Source: Arthrobacter sp. Y-9 (GTDB taxonomy: Bacteria; Actinomycetota; Actinomycetes; Actinomycetales; Micrococcaceae). Taken from it: 64,000 nucleotides of DNA. The translations under genes and the position numbers were made by a program. The notes beneath the pieces are model-generated. The model saw only the letters and a list, made by a program, of their open reading frames with translations. It was not told the DNA's origin and ran no database searches. Positions within the stretch are counted from its first letter, which is position 1, and every line of letters starts with the position of its first letter. The DNA is taken from contig NZ_CP121463.1 of the NCBI RefSeq assembly GCF_029690065.1, positions 620,001-684,000 of the forward strand, written 5' to 3'. Shown here piece by piece: positions 26,001-34,050 of this stretch.

Positions 26001-27651
26001 TGACGGGGGCGCCGTCGCGGTCGGTGTAGTACTGGCACCCGCTCAGGGAGTCACCCGTGGTCGGGAAGTAGTTCAGGACGTTGAACGAGGCGAGCTTGAG
26101 GTTGCCGCCCACCGCGTTCGGCACATCGGCGCGGGTGTTGCCGAAGGAGACCGGCTGCACGGTGTCCGCGGTCGCCGGGGTGAGGTGCTCGAGGGGTTCG
26201 AGCCGCCAGGCGTTGTTGCCGTAGCCCAGGATGACGTTGGTCTTGAACGTCACGGGGGCGCCCACCCGGACCGGGTCCTTGGTGGTCAGGTAGGGCAGCG
26301 GCAGGGCCTTGGTGGTGGCGTTGGAGAGGAAATTCGTGGTGGCGCCGTCATCCAGCTTGATGGTGCGGGCCTGGTTGTCATCGGCCACGGCCTTGTTCTC
26401 GGCGGTGCCGTACGGCGCCACGGCGTTCGGCTGGACCGCTGGGGTCTTGCCGCTGGCGAGGGTCAGTTCGCCGTACTGGTTGACGTAGAAGTTGTCGGAG
26501 AGCGTGTAGTCGCCGGACGGGGCGAGGAGCATGCCCTCGAGCGACTCACGGAAGGTCTCGCTCGCCGGGAGGGCGAAGTGTGTGGCCTTGACTTCGGGAG
26601 CGGCGTCGGTGAGCTTGGTCAGCGAGGCGGCGTCCGTGACGTTCACCTGGGTCTGGCCGAAGTACTCGCTGACGGTGCCGGAGACCTGAACGTAGTCGCC
26701 GATCGCGACCGAGCCGACCGTGGCGGGCGAGTAGACGAACACGGCGTCGGAGGCCTGGTGATTGGCCTCGGTCAGGTCGCCGCCGGTGCCCGGGGTCTGG
26801 AGGTAGTAGCCGTTCAGGCCGCCCGTGGCGTACCGGGCGGTGACCTTGCCCTTGGTGGTCACGCTCTGGCCGACGAGCGGGCTGGTGGCGCCGGTGCCCT
26901 GGATCTCGGCGATCGTGGCGGTGCCGCCCGGCGTCGGGGTCGGGGTGGGCGTCGGGGTGGGCGTCGGTTCCGGCGTGGGAGTGGCGCTCGACGGCGTCGG
27001 GGTGATCGAGGTGCTCAGGCTGAAGTCCGCCGAGTTGTCGTTGGTGTCGGCGTGGTTGCTGCGGGTGAGCGCCTTGACGTCCGTGTTCGACGACGGCGCG
27101 GTGGCCGCCTTGACCTCGTAGGTGTTGCTCGTGCCGTAGCCGAGGAGGTCGGCCACGTTGGTGGGCTCCACCTGGCTGCCGGTGCCGAGGCCGCTGAGGG
27201 CCGTGGCCTGGCGGGCCAGGATGACGGTGCCCGTGGTGCCGGACGGGTTGAACGACGGCGCGTCCTGATCCGGAGTGGGCAGCTCGGCCGCCGTGGACGC
27301 CGCGTTGTTGCTGCCGCCCTTGATGAGGAACGTCCCCTTGGCGGGGATGCTGCCGCGGAGCGCGGTCACGGAGTTGGGGGCGGCGGTCCCGGTGCCGGAA
27401 CGGTACTGGAGCGACCAGCCGTCCAGCGAGACGGGTGCGTCCGAGGAGTTGTACAGCTCCACGAACTTGTTGCGGAAGGCAGCCCCTGCGCTGCCTCCGC
27501 TCAGATAAGCCTCATCGATGATGACGGAGGAGGTGCCCGGTGTGGCGACCGTGTTGACCAGCGCGAAGGCCGGCGCGGTCGCCAAAGGCGCCGCGATCAA
27601 CGCGGCGGTCAGGGCACTCCCCAAGGTTGCTTTCGCAAGCGAGTGATTCAT
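23089..27651 (-). CDS. Secreted ExeM/NucH-type nuclease fused to UshA-type 5'-nucleotidase
   Basis: 1520 residues. The signal peptide (about 1-30, ending APAFA) is followed by a lamin-tail domain (about 42-165), a Pro-Thr linker (217-243), an OB-fold segment as in ExeM nucleases (about 247-360) and an endonuclease/exonuclease/phosphatase domain (about 518-850: LKLASFNVLNYF, LMEVEN, GDFNAYSKEDP, SLDHIFAS, SSDHDPVIV). A metallophosphoesterase follows (LLGVNDFHGRI at 861, GDNIGAS, GNHEFDGG at 933, GHTH at 1079), then a 5'-nucleotidase C domain (about 1150-1330). The tail ends with two cysteines around an aromatic helix and has no LPXTG. It would degrade extracellular DNA/RNA and dephosphorylate the nucleotides. 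It is a single-gene unit. Confidence 0.93.
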   Translation of the reverse strand: MNHSLAKATLGSALTAALIAAPLATAPAFALVNTVATPGTSSVIIDEAYLSGGSAGAAFRNKFVELYNSSDAPVSLDGWSLQYRSGTGTAAPNSVTALRGSIPAKGTFLIKGGSNNAASTAAELPTPDQDAPSFNPSGTTGTVILARQATALSGLGTGSQVEPTNVADLLGYGTSNTYEVKAATAPSSNTDVKALTRSNHADTNDNSADFSLSTSITPTPSSATPTPEPTPTPTPTPTPTPGGTATIAEIQGTGATSPLVGQSVTTKGKVTARYATGGLNGYYLQTPGTGGDLTEANHQASDAVFVYSPATVGSVAIGDYVQVSGTVSEYFGQTQVNVTDAASLTKLTDAAPEVKATHFALPASETFRESLEGMLLAPSGDYTLSDNFYVNQYGELTLASGKTPAVQPNAVAPYGTAENKAVADDNQARTIKLDDGATTNFLSNATTKALPLPYLTTKDPVRVGAPVTFKTNVILGYGNNAWRLEPLEHLTPATADTVQPVSFGNTRADVPNAVGGNLKLASFNVLNYFPTTGDSLSGCQYYTDRDGAPVTVKGGCDARGAATAEHFKRQQDKIVAAINSSGADVVTLMEVENSAKFGKTRDDALSKLVTALNDAKPGTWDYVRSPSALPPLSDEDVIRTAFIYKKAVAEPVGESVIHNDTTAFASARKPLAQVFKPVGGTQAQEFIAVANHFKSKSSAATPDDADKGQGASNLARVAQSKSLLGFVDTLTKDKGTDKVFLIGDFNAYSKEDPLNVLTDAGYVDQDGKAKNADGSQKHSYVFSGQSGSLDHIFASPAAEKMVNGADIWNINSVESVALEYSRWNYNVTNFYAPDQYRSSDHDPVIVGLNTTPAPTSAKVNLLGVNDFHGRIDNNTVNVAGTLEKLRAAATPGSTAFVSAGDNIGASLFASSMAKDQPTIDVLNALGLTASAVGNHEFDGGWADLRDRVIAGGSNAKFPYLGANVYKKGTQEPALPEYEILTLNGVKVAVIGAVTQEVPTLVTPAGIADLDFGDPVDAVNRVAAKIKDGKLADVIVAEYHEGAGAGTPDGATLQQEIAAGGAFAKIVTETSPAVGAIFTGHTHKEYAWDGPVPGQDGKTRPVVQTGSYGANIGQIELTVDLATKQVSAYTARNVARTTDAAADLIAAYPRVKEVDTIVKKALADAAVVGNQPVGKVTKDITTAFTKDPTTGAPVRDDRSSESTLGNLVADSLVASLKDPTVGGAEIGVVNPGGLRNELYYGADGTITYAQANAVLPFVNNLWTTSLTGAQFKTLLEQQWQTNPDGTVPSRPYLQLGLSKNVNYTYDAARPAGDRVTSILVNGQPLDPAKSYRVGTFSFLATGGDNFRVFKEGANTRDSGLVDRDAWMAFLKANSPVSPDFARRSVAVVNSTPASVKAGEKIQAAVSKLDLTSLGSPVNTSLEATFTDAAGKVTALGAVPVSAGAATVSLAVPAGAAAGAGVLQLKAAESGTTVKLSVTVAKTDVPQPTCTKPVPPKHWWDVAGWVKYGLAWIGYIACTVKG

Positions 27652-27813
27652 GGGGTTCTTTCTGTCCAGAGATCGGGTGTGATCCGGTGTCCTGTGGCGG
27701 ACTGAGGGCTCGGACCGCCAGCAGGAGAGCGAGGGGTACGTAGCCTAGTCCACCAAGAGAGAGTTAACTCCGGGTTGCGGGGAAAAGAAACTGTTGTTTC
27801 AGGATTCGGCGCG

Positions 27814-27862
27814 AAAAAAATCCTGTGCCGTCACCGCCCGCGGAGGCGGGGACGGCACAGGA
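27814..27862 (-). terminator. Terminator of the VOC gene
   Basis: 18-bp stem with one mismatch (TCCTGTGCCGTCACCGCC / GGCGGGGACGGCACAGGA), followed on the minus strand by seven T residues. The clearest classical terminator in the window. Confidence 0.9.
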
Positions 27863-27873
27863 CCGGACGGGTC

Positions 27874-28650
27874 TCAGACGAGTGACTGGTGCAGCATGAA
27901 GACCGCTCCGAACGGATCGGTGACCCGTGCGTGACGGCCATGCGGATCGTCCCGCGGCTCCTCCAACACCTGGCCGCCGAGCTCGGTGACCTTCCGGGCG
28001 GCGTCGTCGGCGTTGTCCACCACGAGGTAGATGAGCCAGTGCGACGGCACTCCCTCGGGGAGGAACTTCGCGGCGTCGAACAGTCCGGCACGCGCCTGAT
28101 CGCCTTCGCCGAGTGTGCTGTAGCGGAAGTCCTCGGTGTCCTCCATGACGGAGATGTCCCAGCCGAAGGCCTTGCGGTAGAAGTCCACCGCGGCGTCGTA
28201 ATCCCGGCTGGCCAGTTCGTGCCAGCCGACGGCGCCCGGCTCGTTGACCAGGGAGTAGCCGCCGTGGGAGAGGGGCTCCCACACGCCGACGAAAGCTCCG
28301 GAGGGATCTTCGGCGATCGCCATGACGCCCATCTCGGGGACGGTCATCGGCGGCACGACGACCTGTCCGCCCGCTGCGGTGATCGCCGCGGCGGTGGCTT
28401 CGGCGTCGTCGCTTTTGAGGTAGATGCCCCAGGTGCTCGGCATCTCCTGCTGGTCCGGCTGCTTGGCCATGAGGCCGGCCACCTGGCGGCCGTCCTTGGA
28501 CGCGGTCACGTAGCCGCCGTACTTCTCCTTGTCACCGCTTTCGAAGGTCCAGCCCAGGAGTTCGCCATAGAACTTCTGGGCGGCTTCCACATCGTCCGTC
28601 ATCAGGTCGGCCCAGCAGGGATCACCGGGAGCGAAAGTAGGGGTGGTCAT
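27874..28650 (-). CDS. VOC family protein with two glyoxalase-like domains
   Basis: 258 residues from ATG 28650. Two vicinal-oxygen-chelate modules are arranged in tandem: residues about 8-125 (PCWADLMTDDVEAAQKFYGELLGWTF ...) and about 133-255 (GWHELASRDYDAAVDFYRKAFGWDI ...), each with the paired beta-alpha-beta-beta-beta pattern. It resembles the mycobacterial Cfp30B (27 kDa antigen) and hydroxylase-like group. Function is unproven: a metal-dependent lyase or dioxygenase, or small-molecule binding. The frame is open 106 codons further upstream, but that part overlaps the tRNA-Ser and its terminator, so the internal ATG is the start. Confidence 0.9.
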   Translation of the reverse strand: MTTPTFAPGDPCWADLMTDDVEAAQKFYGELLGWTFESGDKEKYGGYVTASKDGRQVAGLMAKQPDQQEMPSTWGIYLKSDDAEATAAAITAAGGQVVVPPMTVPEMGVMAIAEDPSGAFVGVWEPLSHGGYSLVNEPGAVGWHELASRDYDAAVDFYRKAFGWDISVMEDTEDFRYSTLGEGDQARAGLFDAAKFLPEGVPSHWLIYLVVDNADDAARKVTELGGQVLEEPRDDPHGRHARVTDPFGAVFMLHQSLV

Positions 28651-28901
28651 GATGCGCTCGCTTTCTAGGGAAGTGCCGCCGTGCGCCGGCGGATCAGGGT
28701 GGGCGGCGCCCGTGTGCCCTGATAGTGATGACGCTAACGCCGGGGTCCGACATTCTTCAACGGTCCGCCGACGGCCGGTGGGTGAACTCGCGGCGGCCCG
28801 CCGAGGTCGGCGCGAAATGCGCAGGACGGACGACGTGGAACCGGCCCGGCGGCCCGGGCCCGAGCCGGCAGTGAGCGGCGGCGGGGTAAGAAAGGGGCAT
28901 G

Positions 28902-28939
28902 AAAAAGGGCTCCGGGACCAGATGGTCCCGGAGCCCTTG
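28902..28939 (-). terminator. tRNA-Ser(TGA) terminator
   Basis: 16-bp perfect stem AAGGGCTCCGGGACCA / TGGTCCCGGAGCCCTT with loop GAT/AGA, followed on the minus strand by TTTTTC. It starts 6 bp after the tRNA. Confidence 0.88.
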
Positions 28940-28944
28940 TCCGC

Positions 28945-29031
28945 GGAAGGTATGGGATTTGAACCCATGAGACGGGGTTACCGCCTACTGGTTTTCAAGA
29001 CCAGCTCCTTCGGCCGCTCGGACAACCTTCC
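28945..29031 (-). tRNA. tRNA-Ser(TGA)
   Basis: Minus-strand 87-nt class II tRNA with acceptor GGAAGGT/ACCTTCC, anticodon stem CTGGT/ACCAG with loop CTTGAAA (anticodon TGA, reads UCA and other UCN codons), a long variable arm (TAGGCGGTAACCCCGTCT) and T loop TTCAAAT. No CCA is encoded. Confidence 0.94.
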
Positions 29032-29183
29032 CTGCGTCAAAGTGTTTCACAGCGCGGACGCGCGCTCCAAACGTGCGCGACGCCGCCGCGGGAGGCAGGA
29101 GCGCGGGACCTGCGGAGACACCGTCTGCCGCGAGCCGTGCACAATAGACGGGGGGCCAGAGCGTCCAGAGGAGAGTGGAGACC

Positions 29184-30167
29184 ATGCGAGCCGTCCAGAT
29201 CACCGAGCCGGGAGGCCCGGAAGTCCTGCGGGTGACCGAGACGCCGGATCCGGTGCCCGGTCCGGGAGAGGTCCTGATCGACGTCGTCGCGGCCGGGCTG
29301 AACCGGGCCGACGTGCAGCAGCGCCGGGGGTTCTACCCGCCGCCGCCCGGCGCCTCCGACATCCCCGGCCTCGAGGTCTCCGGCCGTATCGCGGGCTTCG
29401 GGCCCGACGTCTCCCGGCCCTTCGCCATGGGGGAGAAGGTGGTGGCGCTGCTGTCCGGCGGCGGCTACGCGTCGAAGGTCGTGGTGCCTGCCGGTCAGGT
29501 GATCCGGATTCCGGAGGGCGTGGACCTGGTGACGGCCGCGGGCCTGCCCGAAGTGGCGGCCACGGTGTACTCCAATCTCTACATGACGGCCGGCCTGCAG
29601 GAGGGGGAGACCGTCCTCATCCACGGGGCGACCGGTGGTATCGGCGCCTTCGCCATCCAGCTCGCGAAGGCCTTGGGCTCGATCGTCGCCACGACGGCGG
29701 GCAGCGCCGAGAAGGTCGCCACGGCCCGGGGCTTCCTCGGCGCGGACATCGCGATCGACTACACGACGCAGAGCTTCCCGGAGGCCCTGCGGGAAGCGAA
29801 CGGCGGGCATGGCGCGGACGTGATCCTCGACGTCGTGGGCGCCAAGTACCTCTCCGCCAACCTGGACGCGCTGGAGGTGCACGGCCGACTCGTGGTGATC
29901 GGCCTGCAGGGCGGCGCCCGCGGTGAACTGGACCTGGGCGTCCTCCTGAGCAAGCGCGCCGCCGTCATCGGCACCACACTCCGCGCCCGTCCGGTGGAGG
30001 AGAAGACGGCCATCATGGACGCCGTGCGGGACGTGGTCTGGCCTCTGATCGCCGACGGCTCCGTCCGCCCGCTGGTCGCACGGACGTTCCCGCTGGCCGA
30101 GGTGGCCGAAGCCCACCGGTACTTCGATTCCGGTCAACACACAGGGAAAATCCTGTTGACCATGTGA
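29184..30167 (+). CDS. Quinone oxidoreductase-like zinc-free MDR (PIG3/QOR type)
   Basis: 327 residues of the medium-chain dehydrogenase/reductase superfamily, quinone reductase branch. The GroES-like N-terminal domain (MRAVQITEPGGPEVLRVTE ...) contains GLNRADVQQRRGFYPPPPGASDIPGLE, typical of PIG3-like proteins. The Rossmann motif is HGATGGIGAFAIQLAKALG and the end YFDSGQHTGKILLTM matches the family. NADPH-dependent one-electron reduction of quinones is likely. ATG 29184 is chosen because GAGGAGA lies upstream; an in-frame GTG at 29175 is the alternative. Its 3' end carries a TTGACC hexamer that may be the -35 of cstA. Confidence 0.92.
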   Translation: MRAVQITEPGGPEVLRVTETPDPVPGPGEVLIDVVAAGLNRADVQQRRGFYPPPPGASDIPGLEVSGRIAGFGPDVSRPFAMGEKVVALLSGGGYASKVVVPAGQVIRIPEGVDLVTAAGLPEVAATVYSNLYMTAGLQEGETVLIHGATGGIGAFAIQLAKALGSIVATTAGSAEKVATARGFLGADIAIDYTTQSFPEALREANGGHGADVILDVVGAKYLSANLDALEVHGRLVVIGLQGGARGELDLGVLLSKRAAVIGTTLRARPVEEKTAIMDAVRDVVWPLIADGSVRPLVARTFPLAEVAEAHRYFDSGQHTGKILLTM

Positions 30168-30193
30168 CGTGTCTCTGAACTAGGGTGCCTAGT
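30156..30193 (+). promoter_or_regulatory. Candidate cstA promoter with palindrome over the -10
   Basis: TTGACC (30156-30161) and TAGGGT (30181-30186) are 19 bp apart. A perfect palindrome ACTAGG-GTG-CCTAGT (30179-30193) covers the -10, as a repressor site would. It lies 59-73 bp before the cstA ATG. Confidence 0.4.
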
Positions 30194-30251
30194 GGGACCG
30201 CTGCAGCACTGCACGGTCGCATCCGCTGACGTATGCACCCAGGAGGCCCCC

Positions 30252-32522
30252 ATGAGCGGTACACGCAGCACGGGAGAGCGGGGCGGCGCGCTGCCGCCCG
30301 CCGCCGTCGCACCGGAGAGACTCGACGCCGAATCGCGGCGCTGGACCCCCGCGCGGATCGCGCTCTGGGCGGCCGTCGCCCTCCTCGGAGGATTGGCGTG
30401 GGTCATGCTCGCGCTCGTCCGCGGGGAGACGGTCAACGCGATCTGGTTCGTGTTCGCCGCGGTCTGCACTTATCTGATCGCGTACCGCTTCTACTCGAAG
30501 TACCTGGAGAGGAAGCTGATCCAGCCGGATGACCGACGGGCCACCCCGGCGGAGTACAAGGCCGACGGCAAGGACCACGTCCGCACGGACCGAAACGTCC
30601 TGTTCGGCCATCACTTCGCCGCGATCGCCGGCGCCGGCCCGCTGGTCGGTCCCGTCATCGCGGCCCAGATGGGCTATCTGCCGGGCACGATCTGGATCAT
30701 CGTGGGCGTCGTGCTCGCGGGAGCGGTCCAGGACTACCTGGTGCTGTTCTTCTCCATGCGCCGCGGCGGCCGGTCTCTTGGACAGATGGCCCGTGAGGAA
30801 CTCGGCGTGGTGGGCGGCACCGCGGCCCTGCTGGCGACGCTGCTCATCATGGCGATCATCGTCGCCATCCTGGCGCTCGTGGTGGTCAACGCCCTCGGCG
30901 AGAGCCCCTGGGGCGTCTTCAGCGTGGCCATGACCATCCCGATCGCCCTGTTCATGGGCGTCTACCTGCGGTACATCCGGCCCGGGAAGGTCCTGGAGAT
31001 CTCCATCATCGGTTTCGTCCTCCTCATGGCGGCGATCATCGGCGGCGGCTGGGTGGCGCACACCGAATGGGGCGCGGCGTTCTTCCACCTGGACAAGACC
31101 ACCATCGCCTGGGGGATCATCGTGTACGGCTTCGTCGCCGCGATCCTCCCGGTCTGGCTGCTCCTGGCCCCTCGGGACTACCTCTCGACCTTCATGAAGA
31201 TCGGCGTGATCGGCCTGCTGGCCGTCGCGATCGTGGTGGTCCGGCCGGAGATCAACGTCCCCGCCTTCAGCGAATTCGCGGGCCGGGACAACGGACCGGT
31301 GTTCTCCGGCGCACTGTTCCCTTTCCTCTTCGTCACCATCGCGTGCGGCGCCCTGTCGGGGTTCCACGCGTTGATCGCCTCCGGCACCACACCGAAGCTG
31401 ATCGAGAAGGAGCGCCAGACCCGGTACATCGGCTACGGCGGCATGCTCATGGAATCCTTCGTCGCGATCATGGCGCTGGTGGCGGCGGTCTCGATCGACC
31501 GCGGACTCTACTTCGTCATGAACGCCCCGCTCGCCCTCACCGGCGGCACCGTGGAACAGGCCGCGCAGTGGGTGAACTCGCTCGGTCTGGCCGGGGTGAA
31601 CGTGACCCCGGGGGAGCTCAAGGACGCGGCGGCGGCCGTGGGGGAGCAGACCATCATCTCCCGCTCGGGCGGCGCGCCCACGCTCGCCGTCGGTCTGGCC
31701 CACATCATGCAGCAGTTCATCGGTGGTCCGGGGATGGCGGCCTTCTGGTACCACTTCGCCATCATGTTCGAGGCGCTGTTCATCCTCACGGCCGTCGACG
31801 CCGGAACGCGCGTGGCCCGCTTCATGCTCCAGGATTCGATCGGGAACTTCGTCCCGAAGTTCAAGGACGCCTCCTGGCGTCCGGGCGCCTGGCTCTGCAC
31901 GGCCATCATGGTCGCCGCCTGGGGCGCCGTCCTGATCATGGGTGTCACGGATCCGCTGGGCGGGATCAACACGCTGTTCCCGCTCTTCGGCATCGCGAAC
32001 CAGCTGCTGGCCGCGATCGCGCTGGCCGTGTGCCTGGCGATCGTCGCGAAGAAGGGCCGCTTCGGAGCGCTCTGGATGGTGGCGCTCCCGCTGGCCTTCA
32101 CCGCGGTGGTCACGATCACCGCCAGCTTCCAGAAGATCTTCTCGACCGTCCCGGCCGTGGGGTACTTCGCGAACAACGCCGCCTTCAGCAAGGCGCTCGC
32201 GGACGGCAAGACGTCCTTCGGCACCGCGAAGACCGTGCCCGCCATGGAGGCCGTGGTCCGCAACACCGTGATCCAGGGCATCCTGTCCGTGGTGTTCGTG
32301 GTCCTCGCGATCATCGTCATCATCACCGCGCTGATCGCCACGGTCCGGGCGTTCCAGGCGCACCGCGCCGGGCAGCCGGTCACGGATCACGAGGATCCGT
32401 TCGTCCCGTCGAAGGTCTTCGCGCCCGCAGGCCTGATCCTCAGCCCCGCCGAGCGCGAGCTCGCCTCGGAGTGGGACGAGGTGCCGGCGTCGGAACGCCT
32501 CGCGGACGCAGGGCACCACTGA
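30252..32522 (+). CDS. cstA: Carbon starvation protein CstA (peptide/pyruvate transporter family)
   Basis: 756 residues and many membrane helices. CstA hallmarks are visible: NVLFGHHFAAIAGAGPLVGPVIAAQMGYLP, the GAVQDYLVLFFSMRRGGRSLG segment, ACGALSGFHALIASGTTPKLIEKE and LPLFGIANQLLAAIAL. CstA proteins take up peptides and, in some species, pyruvate when carbon is short. ATG 30252 has AGGAGG 5 bp upstream. It overlaps by one base (TGATG) with a small YbdD-like gene, so the two are co-translated, a layout conserved in many bacteria. The N-terminus is longer than in E. coli, with an Ala/Arg-rich cytoplasmic segment. Confidence 0.95.
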   Translation: MSGTRSTGERGGALPPAAVAPERLDAESRRWTPARIALWAAVALLGGLAWVMLALVRGETVNAIWFVFAAVCTYLIAYRFYSKYLERKLIQPDDRRATPAEYKADGKDHVRTDRNVLFGHHFAAIAGAGPLVGPVIAAQMGYLPGTIWIIVGVVLAGAVQDYLVLFFSMRRGGRSLGQMAREELGVVGGTAALLATLLIMAIIVAILALVVVNALGESPWGVFSVAMTIPIALFMGVYLRYIRPGKVLEISIIGFVLLMAAIIGGGWVAHTEWGAAFFHLDKTTIAWGIIVYGFVAAILPVWLLLAPRDYLSTFMKIGVIGLLAVAIVVVRPEINVPAFSEFAGRDNGPVFSGALFPFLFVTIACGALSGFHALIASGTTPKLIEKERQTRYIGYGGMLMESFVAIMALVAAVSIDRGLYFVMNAPLALTGGTVEQAAQWVNSLGLAGVNVTPGELKDAAAAVGEQTIISRSGGAPTLAVGLAHIMQQFIGGPGMAAFWYHFAIMFEALFILTAVDAGTRVARFMLQDSIGNFVPKFKDASWRPGAWLCTAIMVAAWGAVLIMGVTDPLGGINTLFPLFGIANQLLAAIALAVCLAIVAKKGRFGALWMVALPLAFTAVVTITASFQKIFSTVPAVGYFANNAAFSKALADGKTSFGTAKTVPAMEAVVRNTVIQGILSVVFVVLAIIVIITALIATVRAFQAHRAGQPVTDHEDPFVPSKVFAPAGLILSPAERELASEWDEVPASERLADAGHH

Positions 32523-32827
32523 TGAACCGGAAGAGCCCGACGACGGCGGCCGCCCCGCCGTCGTCGGCGGCGCCGGCCGAGGCTCCGGAGCCGGCCGCGA
32601 CGGAGGGCGGCGCGGCAGTCCGCCCGGCCTCCCCGTGGGAGCGGCTGGCACGGGGCGCCCGGTCCTTGCGGCGAGGGATCCGCGGTGTTCTCGGGGCCGA
32701 CGCGTACGAGAAGTACCTCGAGTTCCACACCGCGCACCACCCCGGTCACGAGCCGCTGAGCGAAGCGGAGTTCTGGCGGGACCGCACCGACCGGCAGGAC
32801 CGGAATCCACAGGGCCGGTGCTGCTGA
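32522..32827 (+). CDS. YbdD/YjiX family small protein
   Basis: 101 residues. The C-terminal about 50 residues match YbdD/YjiX (GVLGADAYEKYLEFHTAHHPGHEPLSEAEFWRDRTDRQ) and end in the characteristic RCC. The first about 35 residues form an Ala/Pro extension absent from enteric members. Its ATG overlaps the cstA stop (TGATG), giving translational coupling. The family is found almost always beside CstA/BtsT-type transporters and is thought to support their function; the mechanism is unknown. bpa begins 20 bp downstream. Confidence 0.9.
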   Translation: MNRKSPTTAAAPPSSAAPAEAPEPAATEGGAAVRPASPWERLARGARSLRRGIRGVLGADAYEKYLEFHTAHHPGHEPLSEAEFWRDRTDRQDRNPQGRCC

Positions 32828-32847
32828 GCCCGTGAGAGTATGGGGCC

Positions 32848-33537
32848 ATGAGTGAGGAGCCGAAGCCACAGGAATCCGCAGCGACGGCCGGGCAACAAGG
32901 TCCCGTGGAGGGGACTCCGGTGGACGGCGCGGGGGAGCCGCAGGAGCCAGCGTCCCAGGAGCCAGCGTCCCAGCAGCCCCGCGCGCAGGAGTCCCGCGCG
33001 CAGCAGGGTCCCGGCGGCGAGGGCGACCGCCGTCCCCGCAACATGCTCGAACTCGTGGATGAACCGGCCAAGGTCATGCGGATCGGCACGATGATCCGTC
33101 AGCTCCTGGAAGAAGTGAAGGCCGCGCCCCTGGATGACGCGGCCCGTGGCCGCCTCGCGGAGATCCACGAACGTTCCATCAAGGAACTCGAAGACGGGCT
33201 GGCCCCGGAACTCGTGGAGGAGCTGGAGCGGATCTCTCTGCCGTTCCCCGAGGACTCCGCCCCGTCGGATGCGGAGCTGCGGATCGCCCAGGCGCAGCTC
33301 GTGGGCTGGCTCGAGGGCCTCTTCCACGGCATTCAGACTGCGATCGCCGCGCAGCAGGCCGCCCGGGAGCAGCTGGCGGCCCAGCTCCGCCAGCTCCCTC
33401 CGGGCACCATGGTCGCGCCGGGCGTGGTCATCGGCGCCAACGGCGAACCTCAGCGGGCGTCCGCTGCGCAGCACCAGCAGAACCCGCGGCACGCCGGGCT
33501 CGAAGAGCCTGACTCCGGCCTCGGCCAGTACCTCTGA
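32848..33537 (+). CDS. bpa: Bacterial proteasome activator (Bpa/PafE)
   Basis: 229 residues. A disordered N-terminus rich in Gln, Pro and Glu (about 1-60, with repeated QEPASQ/QESRAQ units) is followed by the DUF2587 helical core (MLELVDEPAKVMRIGTMIRQLLEEV ... LPFPEDSAPSDAELRIAQAQLVGWLEGLFHGIQ). It ends in GQYL, the motif that docks into the 20S proteasome and opens its gate. Bpa forms an ATP-independent dodecameric ring that feeds unfolded proteins to the proteasome. It starts 20 bp after ybdD and 3 bp before a conserved-looking hypothetical gene. No proteasome core genes lie in this window. Confidence 0.93.
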   Translation: MSEEPKPQESAATAGQQGPVEGTPVDGAGEPQEPASQEPASQQPRAQESRAQQGPGGEGDRRPRNMLELVDEPAKVMRIGTMIRQLLEEVKAAPLDDAARGRLAEIHERSIKELEDGLAPELVEELERISLPFPEDSAPSDAELRIAQAQLVGWLEGLFHGIQTAIAAQQAAREQLAAQLRQLPPGTMVAPGVVIGANGEPQRASAAQHQQNPRHAGLEEPDSGLGQYL

Positions 33538-33540
33538 CCC

Positions 33541-33966
33541 ATGGGTCTCTTCAGTGAACTGAGGCAGGCCCGTCGTGACGACGCGGAACTGGGCAAGGGC
33601 CTCTGGCGGCGTGCCCACGACCGATTCCGGCGCGGCCTCGACCGATTCCACCAGGTGCTCGACGGCGTGAGCGACGACGCCCTGTACGCCGAGTTACTGC
33701 CGATCGCGGACGAACTGGCCGCGCTGCTCCCACGGGTGCGGGCCATCTGCGTAGAGGCGCAGCGGAGCACCCCGAGCGATGGGCTCGACATCCCGCCGGA
33801 CCTGGCGCCCCTGCACCGTCTGCTGTCCCGGGCGGGCAATGACCTGGCGACCGCCGCTCAGGCGGCCACCATGGCCCGGCTCGGCACCACCGAGGTGGAC
33901 AGCGTGCGGCGGCGGGCCGCCGTCGTCGGGTCTCTGGTCTCCGAAGCGGAGCAATCCGCGCGGTGA
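33541..33966 (+). CDS. Hypothetical helical protein downstream of bpa
   Basis: 141 residues, starting 3 bp after the bpa stop, so very probably the same operon. Predominantly helical, rich in Ala, Arg, Leu and Asp (GLFSELRQARRDDAELGKGLWRRAHDRFRRGLDRFHQVL ...). No signal peptide, membrane segment or catalytic motif is visible. I do not recognise a named family. Its fixed position behind bpa suggests a role with the proteasome or its substrates, but that is only inference from context. Confidence 0.75.
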   Translation: MGLFSELRQARRDDAELGKGLWRRAHDRFRRGLDRFHQVLDGVSDDALYAELLPIADELAALLPRVRAICVEAQRSTPSDGLDIPPDLAPLHRLLSRAGNDLATAAQAATMARLGTTEVDSVRRRAAVVGSLVSEAEQSAR

Positions 33967-34050
33967 CCGGATCTATTCCCGGATTCGCTGACAGAGAACC
34001 GGGAGCTCTGTGTCTGGTGGCATGACAGCTTCCTTTGGAAGGATGGCGCC

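Noticed and set aside
26930-27000. GGGTGGGCGTCGG-type tandem DNA repeat
   Set aside because: It is the coding sequence of the Pro-Thr linker in the secreted nuclease and needs no separate explanation.
28651-28968. N-terminal extension of the VOC protein at 27874
   Set aside because: The frame is open, but it overlaps tRNA-Ser(TGA) and its terminator; the conserved domain begins at ATG 28650.
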